A stretch of DNA of 64,000 nt from Histomonas meleagridis (GCA_020186115.1 WSYJ01000186.1:1161501-1225500), one strand, 5' to 3'. Counted from the stretch's first letter, positions 1 to 16,389 are shown. Notes: generated by a model from the sequence alone, not told the origin. Numbers and translations are program-made.

Positions 1-1395
1 TTAATTGTTATCTCGAATTATTACTCTGAGTACATTCCAATTGCCATTTTACCTATCTTAGAATTTCTTGTTCAACAATCATCAATTGATCATACTGAAG
101 AATACTTAAGTAACTTGAATAACCAACAAATCGAAACTGAGCCGACCATGGTCTTTAATATTTCCGCCTTATCATTACAATTGTTAAGTATTTTAGTTGC
201 GAATAGATATGATATGTTTCCACAATTAGGTAAAACTATCATTGACTGTTGTAACTTACATCGTAACTCATACTCTAATGATTGTCGATGTTCATGTGCT
301 ATAGCCATAAGTAATTTAGCATATGCACTTTCCAAATTTGATGAAAATGTTAGTCATATCAATCACGAGAAGCAAAGTGACATGGTGTCAAAGTTTTCGT
401 ACATTCTTCTAAGTATGTTATCTATCAACAATGACATGGAAGTGAATTATGAAGCTTTTAACGCTGCGTATTCAATCATTTGGTGGTTAGCGTACGATGT
501 CCTTGAAAATTCAATGAATTTGTATATGGAGTGTGTCAAAACGTTTTTATTGAGTGAAAAAGTTCGCGCGTATCGTCCGTCAGATCATCGTCGTGACATT
601 TTTGATGCGATTTTAAACTTTTTGAATTCGATCTGTGAATCCGCTAATAATCAATCACCGCAAATCTTAAGCATCTTAATCGAGCCATTTATGTTATATA
701 TTAACCAACCGATCTTACGTTTTCGATCATATGCCATGCGATTTTTTGGATCATTAGTTTCTAATGCACCTGAAACCACAGATCTTCAATTACAAATCAA
801 CACAATCGAGTTTGCAGTCGCCATGTGTCAGAATGATTTGGATTATTCCTCTTTTTATACCATCCGAAAGATCGCTTTAAAGAATCCGAAACTATTACGT
901 AATTATTCGAGCCAATTATACGTCATCTTGTTAGAGAAGATGAAGATGCCCTTCATAAAGACAGAGCGGATGTTAATGATGAGGGACAACTGTGTGTCAG
1001 CATTCATCGCAATGATTAATGAGAACTTGTTCGAGAACATTAACATCGACGAGTTTTTACCAGTCGCATTAATGAACTTGCCACTGACAATCGATTACGA
1101 GTTGAACAATTGCAACGACTCAAACCCAATAACGAAGTTCTTGACGCAAATGTACAATGCAGCGCAAAGTAATTACTCCGAACAGTTCCTGCGCGTGCTG
1201 GTGGTGCTATTCGCGAACCCGTTCTCGGTGATAATGAACGACATGCACATAAAGATGGAAGACTACGCAGCAATGAGGGAAATGATGTTGGACATAATGA
1301 GCAGGCTCCAGAACGCAAAGGAACTGTGCGCTGAATTCGTGGAAAATGATCAGAGCAAATTGCAGTTCTTGCAGGAGGCAATTTGCCAGAGATAG
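1..1395 (+). CDS. alpha-helical (HEAT/ARM-like) repeat protein, 3' part of gene
   Basis: The frame is open from base 1, so the gene starts left of the window and only its last 464 codons are seen; the first ATG inside (149) is not the true start. The protein is rich in Leu, Ile, Met and Phe in amphipathic helices, with no membrane segment and no catalytic motif I recognise. The pattern suggests a HEAT/ARM-type solenoid such as an importin or exportin-like scaffold, but this rests on composition only. The last 200 bases are clearly more GC-rich than the rest of the gene. It ends in TAG 40 bases before the satellite array starts and converges on the Sec7-like gene on the far side of the array. 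Confidence 0.7.
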   Translation, partial: LIVISNYYSEYIPIAILPILEFLVQQSSIDHTEEYLSNLNNQQIETEPTMVFNISALSLQLLSILVANRYDMFPQLGKTIIDCCNLHRNSYSNDCRCSCAIAISNLAYALSKFDENVSHINHEKQSDMVSKFSYILLSMLSINNDMEVNYEAFNAAYSIIWWLAYDVLENSMNLYMECVKTFLLSEKVRAYRPSDHRRDIFDAILNFLNSICESANNQSPQILSILIEPFMLYINQPILRFRSYAMRFFGSLVSNAPETTDLQLQINTIEFAVAMCQNDLDYSSFYTIRKIALKNPKLLRNYSSQLYVILLEKMKMPFIKTERMLMMRDNCVSAFIAMINENLFENINIDEFLPVALMNLPLTIDYELNNCNDSNPITKFLTQMYNAAQSNYSEQFLRVLVVLFANPFSVIMNDMHIKMEDYAAMREMMLDIMSRLQNAKELCAEFVENDQSKLQFLQEAICQR

Positions 1396-1435
1396 AATGT
1401 TTGATATAAAAAATCGATAAAAAATTTGAAATTGT

Positions 1436-4400
1436 TGTGAAATTACTTAATGTGAATATATGAAATTACTTAATGTGAATATGTGAAATTACTTAATNNN
1501 NNNNNNNNNNNNNNNNNNNNNNNNNNNNNNNNNNNNNNNNNNNNNNNNNNNNNNNNNNNNNNNNNNNNNNNNNNNNNNNNNNNNNNNNNNACTTAATGTG
1601 AATATATGAAATTACTTAATGTGAATATATGAAATTACTTAATGTGAATATGTGAAATTACTTAATGTGAATATATGAAATTACTTAATGTGAATATATG
1701 AAATTACTTAATGTGAATATATGAAATTACTTAATGTGAATATATGAAATTACTTAATGTGAATATATGAAATTACTTAATGTGAATATGTGAAATTACT
1801 TAATGTGAATATATGAAATTACTTAATGTGAATATGTGAAATTACTTAATGTGAATATATGAAATTACTTAATGTGAATATATGAAATTACTTAATGTGA
1901 ATATATGAAATTACTTAATGTGAATATGTGAAATTACTTAATGTGAATATATGAAATTACTTAATGTGAATATATGAAATTACTTAATGTGAATATATGA
2001 AATTACTTAATGTGAATATATGAAATTACTTAATGTGAATATATGAAATTACTTAATGTGAATATATGAAATTACTTAATGTGAATATATGAAATTACTT
2101 AATGTGAATATATGAAATTACTTAATGTGAATATATGAAATTACTTAATGTGAATATGTGAAATTACTTAATGTGAATATATGAAATTACTTAATGTGAA
2201 TATATGAAATTACTTAATGTGAATATGTGAAATTACTTAATGTGAATATATGAAATTACTTAATGTGAATATGTGAAATTACTTAATGTGAATATATGAA
2301 ATTACTTAATGTGAATATATGAAATTACTTAATGTGAATATATGAAATTACTTAATGTGAATATATGAAATTACTTAATGTGAATATATGAAATTACTTA
2401 ATGTGAATATATGAAATTACTTAATGTGAATATATGAAATTACTTAATGTGAATATATGAAATTACTTAATGTGAATATATGAAATTACTTAATGTGAAT
2501 ATATGAAATTACTTAATGTGAATATATGAAATTACTTAATGTGAATATATGAAATTACTTAATGTGAATATATGAAATTACTTAATGTGAATATGTGAAA
2601 TTACTTAATGTGAATATGTGAAATTACTTAATGTGAATATATGAAATTACTTAATGTGAATATATGAAATTACTTAATGTGAATATATGAAATTACTTAA
2701 TGTGAATATATGAAATTACTTAATGTGAATATATGAAATTACTTAATGTGAATATATGAAATTACTTAATGTGAATATATGAAATTACTTAATGTGAATA
2801 TATGAAATTACTTAATGTGAATATATGAAATTACTTAATGTGAATATATGAAATTACTTAATGTGAATATGTGAAATTACTTAATGTGAATATATGAAAT
2901 TACTTAATGTGAATATATGAAATTACTTAATGTGAATATATGAAATTACTTAATGTGAATATATGAAATTACTTAATGTGAATATATGAAATTACTTAAT
3001 GTGAATATATGAAATTACTTAATGTGAATATATGAAATTACTTAATGTGAATATGTGAAATTACTTAATGTGAATATATGAAATTACTTAATGTGAATAT
3101 ATGAAATTACTTAATGTGAATATGTGAAATTACTTAATGTGAATATATGAAATTACTTAATGTGAATATATGAAATTACTTAATGTGAATATATGAAATT
3201 ACTTAATGTGAATATATGAAATTACTTAATGTGAATATATGAAATTACTTAATGTGAATATATGAAATTACTTAATGTGAATATATGAAATTACTTAATG
3301 TGAATATATGAAATTACTTAATGTGAATATATGAAATTACTTAATGTGAATATATGAAATTACTTAATGTGAATATATGAAATTACTTAATGTGAATATA
3401 TGAAATTACTTAATGTGAATATGTGAAATTACTTAATGTGAATATATGAAATTACTTAATGTGAATATATGAAATTACTTAATGTGAATATATGAAATTA
3501 CTTAATGTGAATATATGAAATTACTTAATGTGAATATATGAAATTACTTAATGTGAATATATGAAATTACTTAATGTGAATATATGAAATTACTTAATGT
3601 GAATATATGAAATTACTTAATGTGAATATATGAAATTACTTAATGTGAATATATGAAATTACTTAATGTGAATATATGAAATTACTTAATGTGAATATGT
3701 GAAATTACTTAATGTGAATATATGAAATTACTTAATGTGAATATATGAAATTACTTAATGTGAATATATGAAATTACTTAATGTGAATATATGAAATTAC
3801 TTAATGTGAATATATGAAATTACTTAATGTGAATATGTGAAATTACTTAATGTGAATATATGAAATTACTTAATGTGAATATATGAAATTACTTAATGTG
3901 AATATATGAAATTACTTAATGTGAATATATGAAATTACTTAATGTGAATATATGAAATTACTTAATGTGAATATATGAAATTACTTAATGTGAATATATG
4001 AAATTACTTAATGTGAATATATGAAATTACTTAATGTGAATATATGAAATTACTTAATGTGAATATATGAAATTACTTAATGTGAATATATGAAATTACT
4101 TAATGTGAATATATGAAATTACTTAATGTGAATATGTGAAATTACTTAATGTGAATATATGAAATTACTTAATGTGAATATGTGAAATTACTTAATGTGA
4201 ATATATGAAATTACTTAATGTGAATATATGAAATTACTTAATGTGAATATATGAAATTACTTAATGTGAATATATGAAATTACTTAATGTGAATATATGA
4301 AATTACTTAATGTGAATATATGAAATTACTTAATGTGAATATATGAAATTACTTAATGTGAATATATGAAATTACTTAATGTGAATATATGAAATTACTT

Positions 4401-7400
4401 AATGTGAATATGTGAAATTACTTAATGTGAATATATGAAATTACTTAATGTGAATATATGAAATTACTTAATGTGAATATATGAAATTACTTAATGTGAA
4501 TATATGAAATTACTTAATGTGAATATATGAAATTACTTAATGTGAATATATGAAATTACTTAATGTGAATATATGAAATTACTTAATGTGAATATATGAA
4601 ATTACTTAATGTGAATATATGAAATTACTTAATGTGAATATATGAAATTACTTAATGTGAATATATGAAATTACTTAATGTGAATATGTGAAATTACTTA
4701 ATGTGAATATATGAAATTACTTAATGTGAATATATGAAATTACTTAATGTGAATATATGAAATTACTTAATGTGAATATATGAAATTACTTAATGTGAAT
4801 ATATGAAATTACTTAATGTGAATATATGAAATTACTTAATGTGAATATATGAAATTACTTAATGTGAATATATGAAATTACTTAATGTGAATATATGAAA
4901 TTACTTAATGTGAATATATGAAATTACTTAATGTGAATATATGAAATTACTTAATGTGAATATATGAAATTACTTAATGTGAATATATGAAATTACTTAA
5001 TGTGAATATATGAAATTACTTAATGTGAATATATGAAATTACTTAATGTGAATATATGAAATTACTTAATGTGAATATATGAAATTACTTAATGTGAATA
5101 TGTGAAATTACTTAATGTGAATATATGAAATTACTTAATGTGAATATATGAAATTACTTAATGTGAATATGTGAAATTACTTAATGTGAATATATGAAAT
5201 TACTTAATGTGAATATATGAAATTACTTAATGTGAATATATGAAATTACTTAATGTGAATATATGAAATTACTTAATGTGAATATATGAAATTACTTAAT
5301 GTGAATATATGAAATTACTTAATGTGAATATATGAAATTACTTAATGTGAATATATGAAATTACTTAATGTGAATATATGAAATTACTTAATGTGAATAT
5401 GTGAAATTACTTAATGTGAATATATGAAATTACTTAATGTGAATATATGAAATTACTTAATGTGAATATATGAAATTACTTAATGTGAATATATGAAATT
5501 ACTTAATGTGAATATATGAAATTACTTAATGTGAATATATGAAATTACTTAATGTGAATATATGAAATTACTTAATGTGAATATATGAAATTACTTAATG
5601 TGAATATATGAAATTACTTAATGTGAATATATGAAATTACTTAATGTGAATATATGAAATTACTTAATGTGAATATATGAAATTACTTAATGTGAATATA
5701 TGAAATTACTTAATGTGAATATATGAAATTACTTAATGTGAATATATGAAATTACTTAATGTGAATATATGAAATTACTTAATGTGAATATATGAAATTA
5801 CTTAATGTGAATATATGAAATTACTTAATGTGAATATATGAAATTACTTAATGTGAATATATGAAATTACTTAATGTGAATATATGAAATTACTTAATGT
5901 GAATATATGAAATTACTTAATGTGAATATATGAAATTACTTAATGTGAATATATGAAATTACTTAATGTGAATATATGAAATTACTTAATGTGAATATGT
6001 GAAATTACTTAATGTGAATATATGAAATTACTTAATGTGAATATATGAAATTACTTAATGTGAATATATGAAATTACTTAATGTGAATATATGAAATTAC
6101 TTAATGTGAATATATGAAATTACTTAATGTGAATATATGAAATTACTTAATGTGAATATATGAAATTACTTAATGTGAATATATGAAATTACTTAATGTG
6201 AATATATGAAATTACTTAATGTGAATATATGAAATTACTTAATGTGAATATATGAAATTACTTAATGTGAATATATGAAATTACTTAATGTGAATATATG
6301 AAATTACTTAATGTGAATATATGAAATTACTTAATGTGAATATATGAAATTACTTAATGTGAATATATGAAATTACTTAATGTGAATATATGAAATTACT
6401 TAATGTGAATATATGAAATTACTTAATGTGAATATATGAAATTACTTAATGTGAATATATGAAATTACTTAATGTGAATATGTGAAATTACTTAATGTGA
6501 ATATATGAAATTACTTAATGTGAATATATGAAATTACTTAATGTGAATATATGAAATTACTTAATGTGAATATGTGAAATTACTTAATGTGAATATATGA
6601 AATTACTTAATGTGAATATATGAAATTACTTAATGTGAATATATGAAATTACTTAATGTGAATATATGAAATTACTTAATGTGAATATATGAAATTACTT
6701 AATGTGAATATATGAAATTACTTAATGTGAATATATGAAATTACTTAATGTGAATATATGAAATTACTTAATGTGAATATATGAAATTACTTAATGTGAA
6801 TATATGAAATTACTTAATGTGAATATATGAAATTACTTAATGTGAATATATGAAATTACTTAATGTGAATATATGAAATTACTTAATGTGAATATATGAA
6901 ATTACTTAATGTGAATATATGAAATTACTTAATGTGAATATATGAAATTACTTAATGTGAATATATGAAATTACTTAATGTGAATATATGAAATTACTTA
7001 ATGTGAATATATGAAATTACTTAATGTGAATATATGAAATTACTTAATGTGAATATATGAAATTACTTAATGTGAATATATGAAATTACTTAATGTGAAT
7101 ATATGAAATTACTTAATGTGAATATATGAAATTACTTAATGTGAATATATGAAATTACTTAATGTGAATATGTGAAATTACTTAATGTGAATATATGAAA
7201 TTACTTAATGTGAATATATGAAATTACTTAATGTGAATATATGAAATTACTTAATGTGAATATATGAAATTACTTAATGTGAATATATGAAATTACTTAA
7301 TGTGAATATATGAAATTACTTAATGTGAATATATGAAATTACTTAATGTGAATATATGAAATTACTTAATGTGAATATATGAAATTACTTAATGTGAATA

Positions 7401-10400
7401 TGTGAAATTACTTAATGTGAATATGTGAAATTACTTAATGTGAATATATGAAATTACTTAATGTGAATATATGAAATTACTTAATGTGAATATATGAAAT
7501 TACTTAATGTGAATATATGAAATTACTTAATGTGAATATGTGAAATTACTTAATGTGAATATATGAAATTACTTAATGTGAATATGTGAAATTACTTAAT
7601 GTGAATATATGAAATTACTTAATGTGAATATATGAAATTACTTAATGTGAATATATGAAATTACTTAATGTGAATATATGAAATTACTTAATGTGAATAT
7701 ATGAAATTACTTAATGTGAATATATGAAATTACTTAATGTGAATATATGAAATTACTTAATGTGAATATGTGAAATTACTTAATGTGAATATATGAAATT
7801 ACTTAATGTGAATATATGAAATTACTTAATGTGAATATATGAAATTACTTAATGTGAATATATGAAATTACTTAATGTGAATATATGAAATTACTTAATG
7901 TGAATATATGAAATTACTTAATGTGAATATATGAAATTACTTAATGTGAATATATGAAATTACTTAATGTGAATATATGAAATTACTTAATGTGAATATA
8001 TGAAATTACTTAATGTGAATATATGAAATTACTTAATGTGAATATATGAAATTACTTAATGTGAATATATGAAATTACTTAATGTGAATATGTGAAATTA
8101 CTTAATGTGAATATATGAAATTACTTAATGTGAATATATGAAATTACTTAATGTGAATATATGAAATTACTTAATGTGAATATATGAAATTACTTAATGT
8201 GAATATATGAAATTACTTAATGTGAATATGTGAAATTACTTAATGTGAATATATGAAATTACTTAATGTGAATATATGAAATTACTTAATGTGAATATAT
8301 GAAATTACTTAATGTGAATATATGAAATTACTTAATGTGAATATATGAAATTACTTAATGTGAATATATGAAATTACTTAATGTGAATATATGAAATTAC
8401 TTAATGTGAATATATGAAATTACTTAATGTGAATATATGAAATTACTTAATGTGAATATATGAAATTACTTAATGTGAATATATGAAATTACTTAATGTG
8501 AATATATGAAATTACTTAATGTGAATATGTGAAATTACTTAATGTGAATATATGAAATTACTTAATGTGAATATGTGAAATTACTTAATGTGAATATATG
8601 AAATTACTTAATGTGAATATGTGAAATTACTTAATGTGAATATATGAAATTACTTAATGTGAATATATGAAATTACTTAATGTGAATATATGAAATTACT
8701 TAATGTGAATATATGAAATTACTTAATGTGAATATATGAAATTACTTAATGTGAATATATGAAATTACTTAATGTGAATATATGAAATTACTTAATGTGA
8801 ATATATGAAATTACTTAATGTGAATATATGAAATTACTTAATGTGAATATATGAAATTACTTAATGTGAATATGTGAAATTACTTAATGTGAATATATGA
8901 AATTACTTAATGTGAATATATGAAATTACTTAATGTGAATATATGAAATTACTTAATGTGAATATATGAAATTACTTAATGTGAATATATGAAATTACTT
9001 AATGTGAATATATGAAATTACTTAATGTGAATATATGAAATTACTTAATGTGAATATATGAAATTACTTAATGTGAATATATGAAATTACTTAATGTGAA
9101 TATATGAAATTACTTAATGTGAATATATGAAATTACTTAATGTGAATATATGAAATTACTTAATGTGAATATATGAAATTACTTAATGTGAATATATGAA
9201 ATTACTTAATGTGAATATATGAAATTACTTAATGTGAATATATGAAATTACTTAATGTGAATATATGAAATTACTTAATGTGAATATATGAAATTACTTA
9301 ATGTGAATATATGAAATTACTTAATGTGAATATATGAAATTACTTAATGTGAATATATGAAATTACTTAATGTGAATATATGAAATTACTTAATGTGAAT
9401 ATATGAAATTACTTAATGTGAATATATGAAATTACTTAATGTGAATATGTGAAATTACTTAATGTGAATATATGAAATTACTTAATGTGAATATATGAAA
9501 TTACTTAATGTGAATATATGAAATTACTTAATGTGAATATATGAAATTACTTAATGTGAATATGTGAAATTACTTAATGTGAATATATGAAATTACTTAA
9601 TGTGAATATGTGAAATTACTTAATGTGAATATATGAAATTACTTAATGTGAATATATGAAATTACTTAATGTGAATATGTGAAATTACTTAATGTGAATA
9701 TATGAAATTACTTAATGTGAATATATGAAATTACTTAATGTGAATATATGAAATTACTTAATGTGAATATATGAAATTACTTAATGTGAATATATGAAAT
9801 TACTTAATGTGAATATATGAAATTACTTAATGTGAATATATGAAATTACTTAATGTGAATATATGAAATTACTTAATGTGAATATATGAAATTACTTAAT
9901 GTGAATATGTGAAATTACTTAATGTAAATATGTGAAATTACTTAATGTGAATATATGAAATTACTTAATGTGAATATGTGAAATTACTTAATGTGAATAT
10001 ATGAAATTACTTAATGTGAATATATGAAATTACTTAATGTGAATATGTGAAATTACTTAATGTGAATATATGAAATTACTTAATGTGAATATATGAAATT
10101 ACTTAATGTGAATATATGAAATTACTTAATGTGAATATGTGAAATTACTGTGAATATGTGAAATTACTTAATGTGAATATGTGAAATTACTTAATGTGAA
10201 TATATGAAATTACTTAATGTGAATATATGAAATTACTTAATGTGAATATATGAAATTACTTAATGTGAATATATGAAATTACTTAATGTGAATATGTGAA
10301 ATTACTTAATGTGAATATATGAAATTACTTAATGTGAATATGTGAAATTACTTAATGTGAATATATGAAATTACTTAATGTGAATATATGAAATTACTTA

Positions 10401-13400
10401 ATGTGAATATGTGAAATTACTTAATGTGAATATATGAAATTACTTAATGTGAATATATGAAATTACTTAATGTGAATATATGAAATTACTTAATGTGAAT
10501 ATATGAAATTACTTAATGTGAATATATGAAATTACTTAATGTGAATATATGAAATTACTTAATGTGAATATATGAAATTACTTAATGTGAATATATGAAA
10601 TTACTTAATGTGAATATATGAAATTACTTAATGTGAATATATGAAATTACTTAATGTGAATATATGAAATTACTTAATGTGAATATATGAAATTACTTAA
10701 TGTGAATATGTGAAATTACTTAATGTGAATATATGAAATTACTTAATGTGAATATATGAAATTACTTAATGTGAATATATGAAATTACTTAATGTGAATA
10801 TATGAAATTACTTAATGTGAATATATGAAATTACTTAATGTGAATATATGAAATTACTTAATGTGAATATATGAAATTACTTAATGTGAATATATGAAAT
10901 TACTTAATGTGAATATATGAAATTACTTAATGTGAATATATGAAATTACTTAATGTGAATATATGAAATTACTTAATGTGAATATATGAAATTACTTAAT
11001 GTGAATATATGAAATTACTTAATGTGAATATATGAAATTACTTAATGTGAATATGTGAAATTACTTAATGTGAATATATGAAATTACTTAATGTGAATAT
11101 ATGAAATTACTTAATGTGAATATGTGAAATTACTTAATGTGAATATATAAAATTACTTGATGTAAATATGTGAAATTACTTAATGTGAATATATGAAATT
11201 ACTTAATGTAAATATGTGAAATTACTTAATGTGAATATATGAAATTACTTAATGTGAATATATGAAATTACTTAATGTGAATATGTGAAATTACTTAATG
11301 TGAATATATGAAATTACTTAATGTGAATATATGAAATTACTTAATGTGAATATATGAAATTACTTAATGTGAATATATGAAATTACTTAATGTGAATATA
11401 TGAAATTACTTAATGTGAATATATGAAATTACTTAATGTGAATATGTGAAATTACTTAATGTGAATATGTGAAATTACTTAATGTGAATATGTGAAATTA
11501 CTTAATGTGAATATATGAAATTACTTAATGTGAATATATGAAATTACTTAATGTGAATATATGAAATTTACTTAATGTGAATATGTGAAATTACTTAATG
11601 TAAATATATGAAATTACTTAATGTGAATATATGAAATTACTTAATGTGAATATATGAAATTACTTAATGTGAATATATAAAATTACTTAATGTGAATATG
11701 TGAAATTACTTAATGTGAATATATGAAATTACTTAATGTGAATATGTGAAATTACTTAATGTGAATATATGAAATTACTTAATGTAAATATGTGAAATTA
11801 CTTAATGTGAATATATGAAATTACTTAATGTGAATATATGAAATTACTTAATGTGAATATGTGAAATTACTTAATGTGAATATATGAAATTACTTAATGT
11901 GAATATATGAAATTACTTAATGTGAATATATGAAATTACTTAATGTGAATATATGAAATTACTTAATGTGAATATGTGAAATTACTTAATGTGAATATAT
12001 GAAATTACTTAATGTGAATATATGAAATTACTTAATGTGAATATATGAAATTACTTAATGTAAATATGTGAAATTACTTAATGTGAATATATGAAATTAC
12101 TTAATGTGAATATATGAAATTACTTAATGTGAATATGTGAAATTACTTAATGTGAATATGTGAAATTACTTAATGTGAATATATGAAATTACTTAATGTG
12201 AATATATGAAATTACTTAATGTGAATATATGAAATTACTTAATGTGAATATGTGAAATTACTTAATGTGAATATATGAAATTACTTAATGTGAATATATG
12301 AAATTACTTAATGTGAATATATGAAATTACTTAATGTGAATATATGAAATTACTTAATGTGAATATATGAAATTACTTAATGTGAATATATGTAATTACT
12401 TAATGTGAATATATGAAATTACTTAATGTAAATATGTGAAATTACTTAATGTGAATATATGAAATTACTTAATGTGAATATATAAAATTACTTAATGTGA
12501 ATATGTGAAATTACTTAATGTGAATATATGAAATTACTTAATGTGAATATATAAAATTACTTAATGTGAATATGTGAAATTACTTAATGTGAATATATGA
12601 AATTACTTAATGTGAATATGTGAAATTACTTAATGTGAATATATGAAATTACTTAATGTGAATATATGAAATTACTTAATGTGAATATGTGAAATTACTT
12701 AATGTGAATATATGAAATTACTTAATGTGAATATATGAAATTACTTAATGTGAATATATGAAATTACTTAATGTGAATATATGAAATTACTTAATGTGAA
12801 TATATGAAATTACTTAATGTGAATATATGAAATTACTTAATGTGAATATGTGAAATTACTTAATGTGAATATATGAAATTACTTAATGTGAATATATGAA
12901 ATTACTTAATGTGAATATATGAAATTACTTAATGTGAATATATGAAATTACTTAATGTGAATATATGAAATTACTTAATGTGAATATGTGGAATTTACTT
13001 AATGTGAATATGTGAAATTACTTAATGTGAATATATGAAATTACTTAATGTGAATATATGAAATTACTTAATGTGAATATATGAAATTACTTAATGTGAA
13101 TATGTGAAATTACTTAATGTGAATATATGAAATTACTTAATGTGAATATATGAAATTACTTAATGTGAATATATGAAATTACTTAATGTGAATATGTGAA
13201 ATTACTTAATGTGAATATATGAAATTACTTAATGTGAATATATGAAATTACTTAATGTGAATATATGTAATTACTTAATGTGAATATGTAAAATTACTTA
13301 ATGTGAATATATGAAATTACTTAATGTGAATATATGAAATTACTTAATGTGAATATATGAAATTACTTAATGTAAATATGTGAAATTACTTAATGTGAAT

Positions 13401-16284
13401 ATATGAAATTACTTAATGTGAATATATGAAATTACTTAATGTGAATATGTGAAATTACTTAATGTGAATATGTGAAATTACTTAATGTGAATATATGAAA
13501 TTACTTAATGTGAATATATGAAATTACTTAATGTGAATATATGAAATTACTTAATGTGAATATGTGAAATTACTTAATGTGAATATATGAAATTACTTAA
13601 TGTGAATATATGAAATTACTTAATGTGAATATATGAAATTACTTAATGTGAATATATGAAATTACTTAATGTGAATATATGAAATTACTTAATGTGAATA
13701 TATGAAATTACTTAATGTGAATATGTGAAATTACTTAATGTGAATATATGAAATTACTTAATGTGAATATATGAAATTACTTAATGTGAATATATGAAAT
13801 TACTTAATGTGAATATATGAAATTACTTAATGTGAATATATGAAATTACTTAATGTGAATATATGAAATTACTTAATGTAAATATGTGAAATTACTTAAT
13901 GTGAATATGTGAAATTACTTAATGTGAATATATGAAATTACTTAATGTGAATATGTGAAATTACTTAATGTGAATATATAAAATTACTTAATGTGAATAT
14001 GTGAAATTACTTAATGTGAATATATGAAATTACTTAATGTGAATATATGAAATTACTTAATGTGAATATATGAAATTACTTAATGTGAATATATGAAATT
14101 ACTTAATGTGAATATATGAAATTACTTAATGTGAATATATGAAATTACTTAATGTGAATATATGAAATTACTTAATGTGAATATATGAAATTACTTAATG
14201 TGAATATGTGAAATTACTTAATGTGAATATATGAAATTACTTAATGTGAATATATGAAATTACTTAATGTGAATATATGAAATTACTTAATGTGAATATA
14301 TGAAATTACTTAATGTGAATATATGAAATTACTTAATGTGAATATGTGAAATTACTTAATGTGAATATATGAAATTACTTAATGTGAATATATGAAATTA
14401 CTTAATGTGAATATATGAAATTACTTAATGTGAATATATGAAATTACTTAATGTGAATATATGAAATTACTTAATGTGAATATATGAAATTACTTAATGT
14501 GAATATATGAAATTACTTAATGTGAATATATGAAATTACTTAATGTGAATATGTGAAATTACTTAATGTGAATATATGAAATTACTTAATGTGAATATAT
14601 GAAATTACTTAATGTGAATATATGAAATTACTTAATGTGAATATATGAAATTACTTAATGTGAATATATGAAATTACTTAATGTGAATATATGAAATTAC
14701 TTAATGTGAATATGTGAAATTACTTAATGTGAATATATGAAATTACTTAATGTGAATATATGAAATTACTTAATGTGAATATATGAAATTACTTAATGTG
14801 AATATATGAAATTACTTAATGTGAATATATGAAATTACTTAATGTGAATATATGAAATTACTTAATGTGAATATATGAAATTACTTAATGTGAATATATG
14901 AAATTACTTAATGTGAATATATGAAATTACTTAATGTGAATATATGAAATTACTTAATGTGAATATGTGAAATTACTTAATGTGAATATATGAAATTACT
15001 TAATGTGAATATGTGAAATTACTTAATGTGAATATATGAAATTACTTAATGTGAATATATGAAATTACTTAATGTGAATATATGAAATTACTTAATGTGA
15101 ATATATGAAATTACTTAATGTGAATATATGAAATTACTTAATGTGAATATATGAAATTACTTAATGTGAATATATGAAATTACTTAATGTGAATATATGA
15201 AATTACTTAATGTAAATATATGAAATTACTTAATGTAAATATATGAAATTACTTAATGTGAATATATGAAATTACTTAATGTGAATATGTGAAATTACTT
15301 AATGTGAATATATGAAATTACTTAATGTGAATATATGAAATTACTTAATGTGAATATATGAAATTACTTAATGTGAATATATGAAATTACTTAATGTGAA
15401 TATATGAAATTACTTAATGTGAATATATGAAATTACTTAATGTGAATATATGAAATTACTTAATGTGAATATATGAAATTACTTAATGTGAATATATGAA
15501 ATTACTTAATGTGAATATGTGAAATTACTTAATGTAAATATATGAAATTACTTAATGTAAATATATGAAATTACTTAATGTGAATATATGAAATTACTTA
15601 ATGTGAATATGTGAAATTACTTAATGTGAATATATGAAATTACTTAATGTGAATATATGAAATTACTTAATGTAAATATATGAAATTACTTAATGTGAAT
15701 ATATGAAATTACTTAATGTGAATATATGAAATTACTTAATGTGAATATATGAAATTACTTAATGTAAATATGTGAAATTACTTAATGTGAATATATGAAA
15801 TTACTTAATGTAAATATATGAAATTACTTAATGTGAATATGTGAAATTACTTAATGTGAATATATGAAATTACTTAATGTGAATATATGAAATTACTTAA
15901 TGTGAATATATGAAATTACTTAATGTAAATATGTGAAATTACTTAATGTGAATATATGAAATTACTTAATGTGAATATATGAAATTACTTAATGTAAATA
16001 TATGAAATTACTTAATGTGAATATATGAAATTACTTAATGTGAATATATGAAATTACTTAATGTGAATATATGAAATTACTTAATGTGAATATGTGAAAT
16101 TACTTAATGTGAATATGTGAAATTACTTAATGTGAATATATGAAATTACTTAATGTGAATATGTGAAATTACTTAATGTGAATATATGAAATTACTTAAT
16201 GTGAATATGTGAAATTACTTAATGTGAATATGTGAAATTACTTAATGTGAATATATGAAATTAATTAATGAGAAATTACTTAAT
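1436..16284. repeat. 23-bp satellite array, about 640 copies
   Basis: Head-to-tail copies of a 23-bp unit (see 1614-1636), each containing GAAATTACTTAAT followed by GTGAATAT[A/G]TG. The unit is about 17% GC and has stops in all frames, so the array cannot encode protein. From 1591 to about 9920 the only variation I see is A/G at one position. Rightward of that, extra variants appear (GTAAAT for GTGAAT from 9924, ATATAAAATT, TGTAATTAC, a unit 4 bases short near 10149, one-base insertions near 11567 and 12989), densest after 11150. The last units decay into ordinary AT-rich DNA at 16258-16284. The array fills the 3'-3' gap between two convergent genes. No telomere-type GGG motif is present. Confidence 0.97.
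1498..1590. other. assembly gap (93 N) inside the satellite
   Basis: Ninety-three N bases. The unit start before the gap (1491) and the first after it (1591) are 100 bases apart, which is not a multiple of 23, so the gap length is an estimate and the true array is probably longer. Confidence 0.98.
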
Positions 16285-16389
16285 ATGTAAATTTTTTTAA
16301 TTGAACAATTTCATCCAAAATTAGTTAAAACTTTTTGAATTTGTTCGTTTATGAATCTAAAAAAATGAAGGGTGCCCCAAAACTTTCCA

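Noticed and set aside
1040-1381. 113-codon minus-strand ORF
   Set aside because: Antisense to the 3' end of the helical-repeat gene; Arg/Ser/Pro composition comes from the reverse of its GC-richer codons.
1436-16284. CRISPR-like or telomeric array
   Set aside because: Units are directly tandem with no unique spacers, and lack any G-run; this is a plain satellite.
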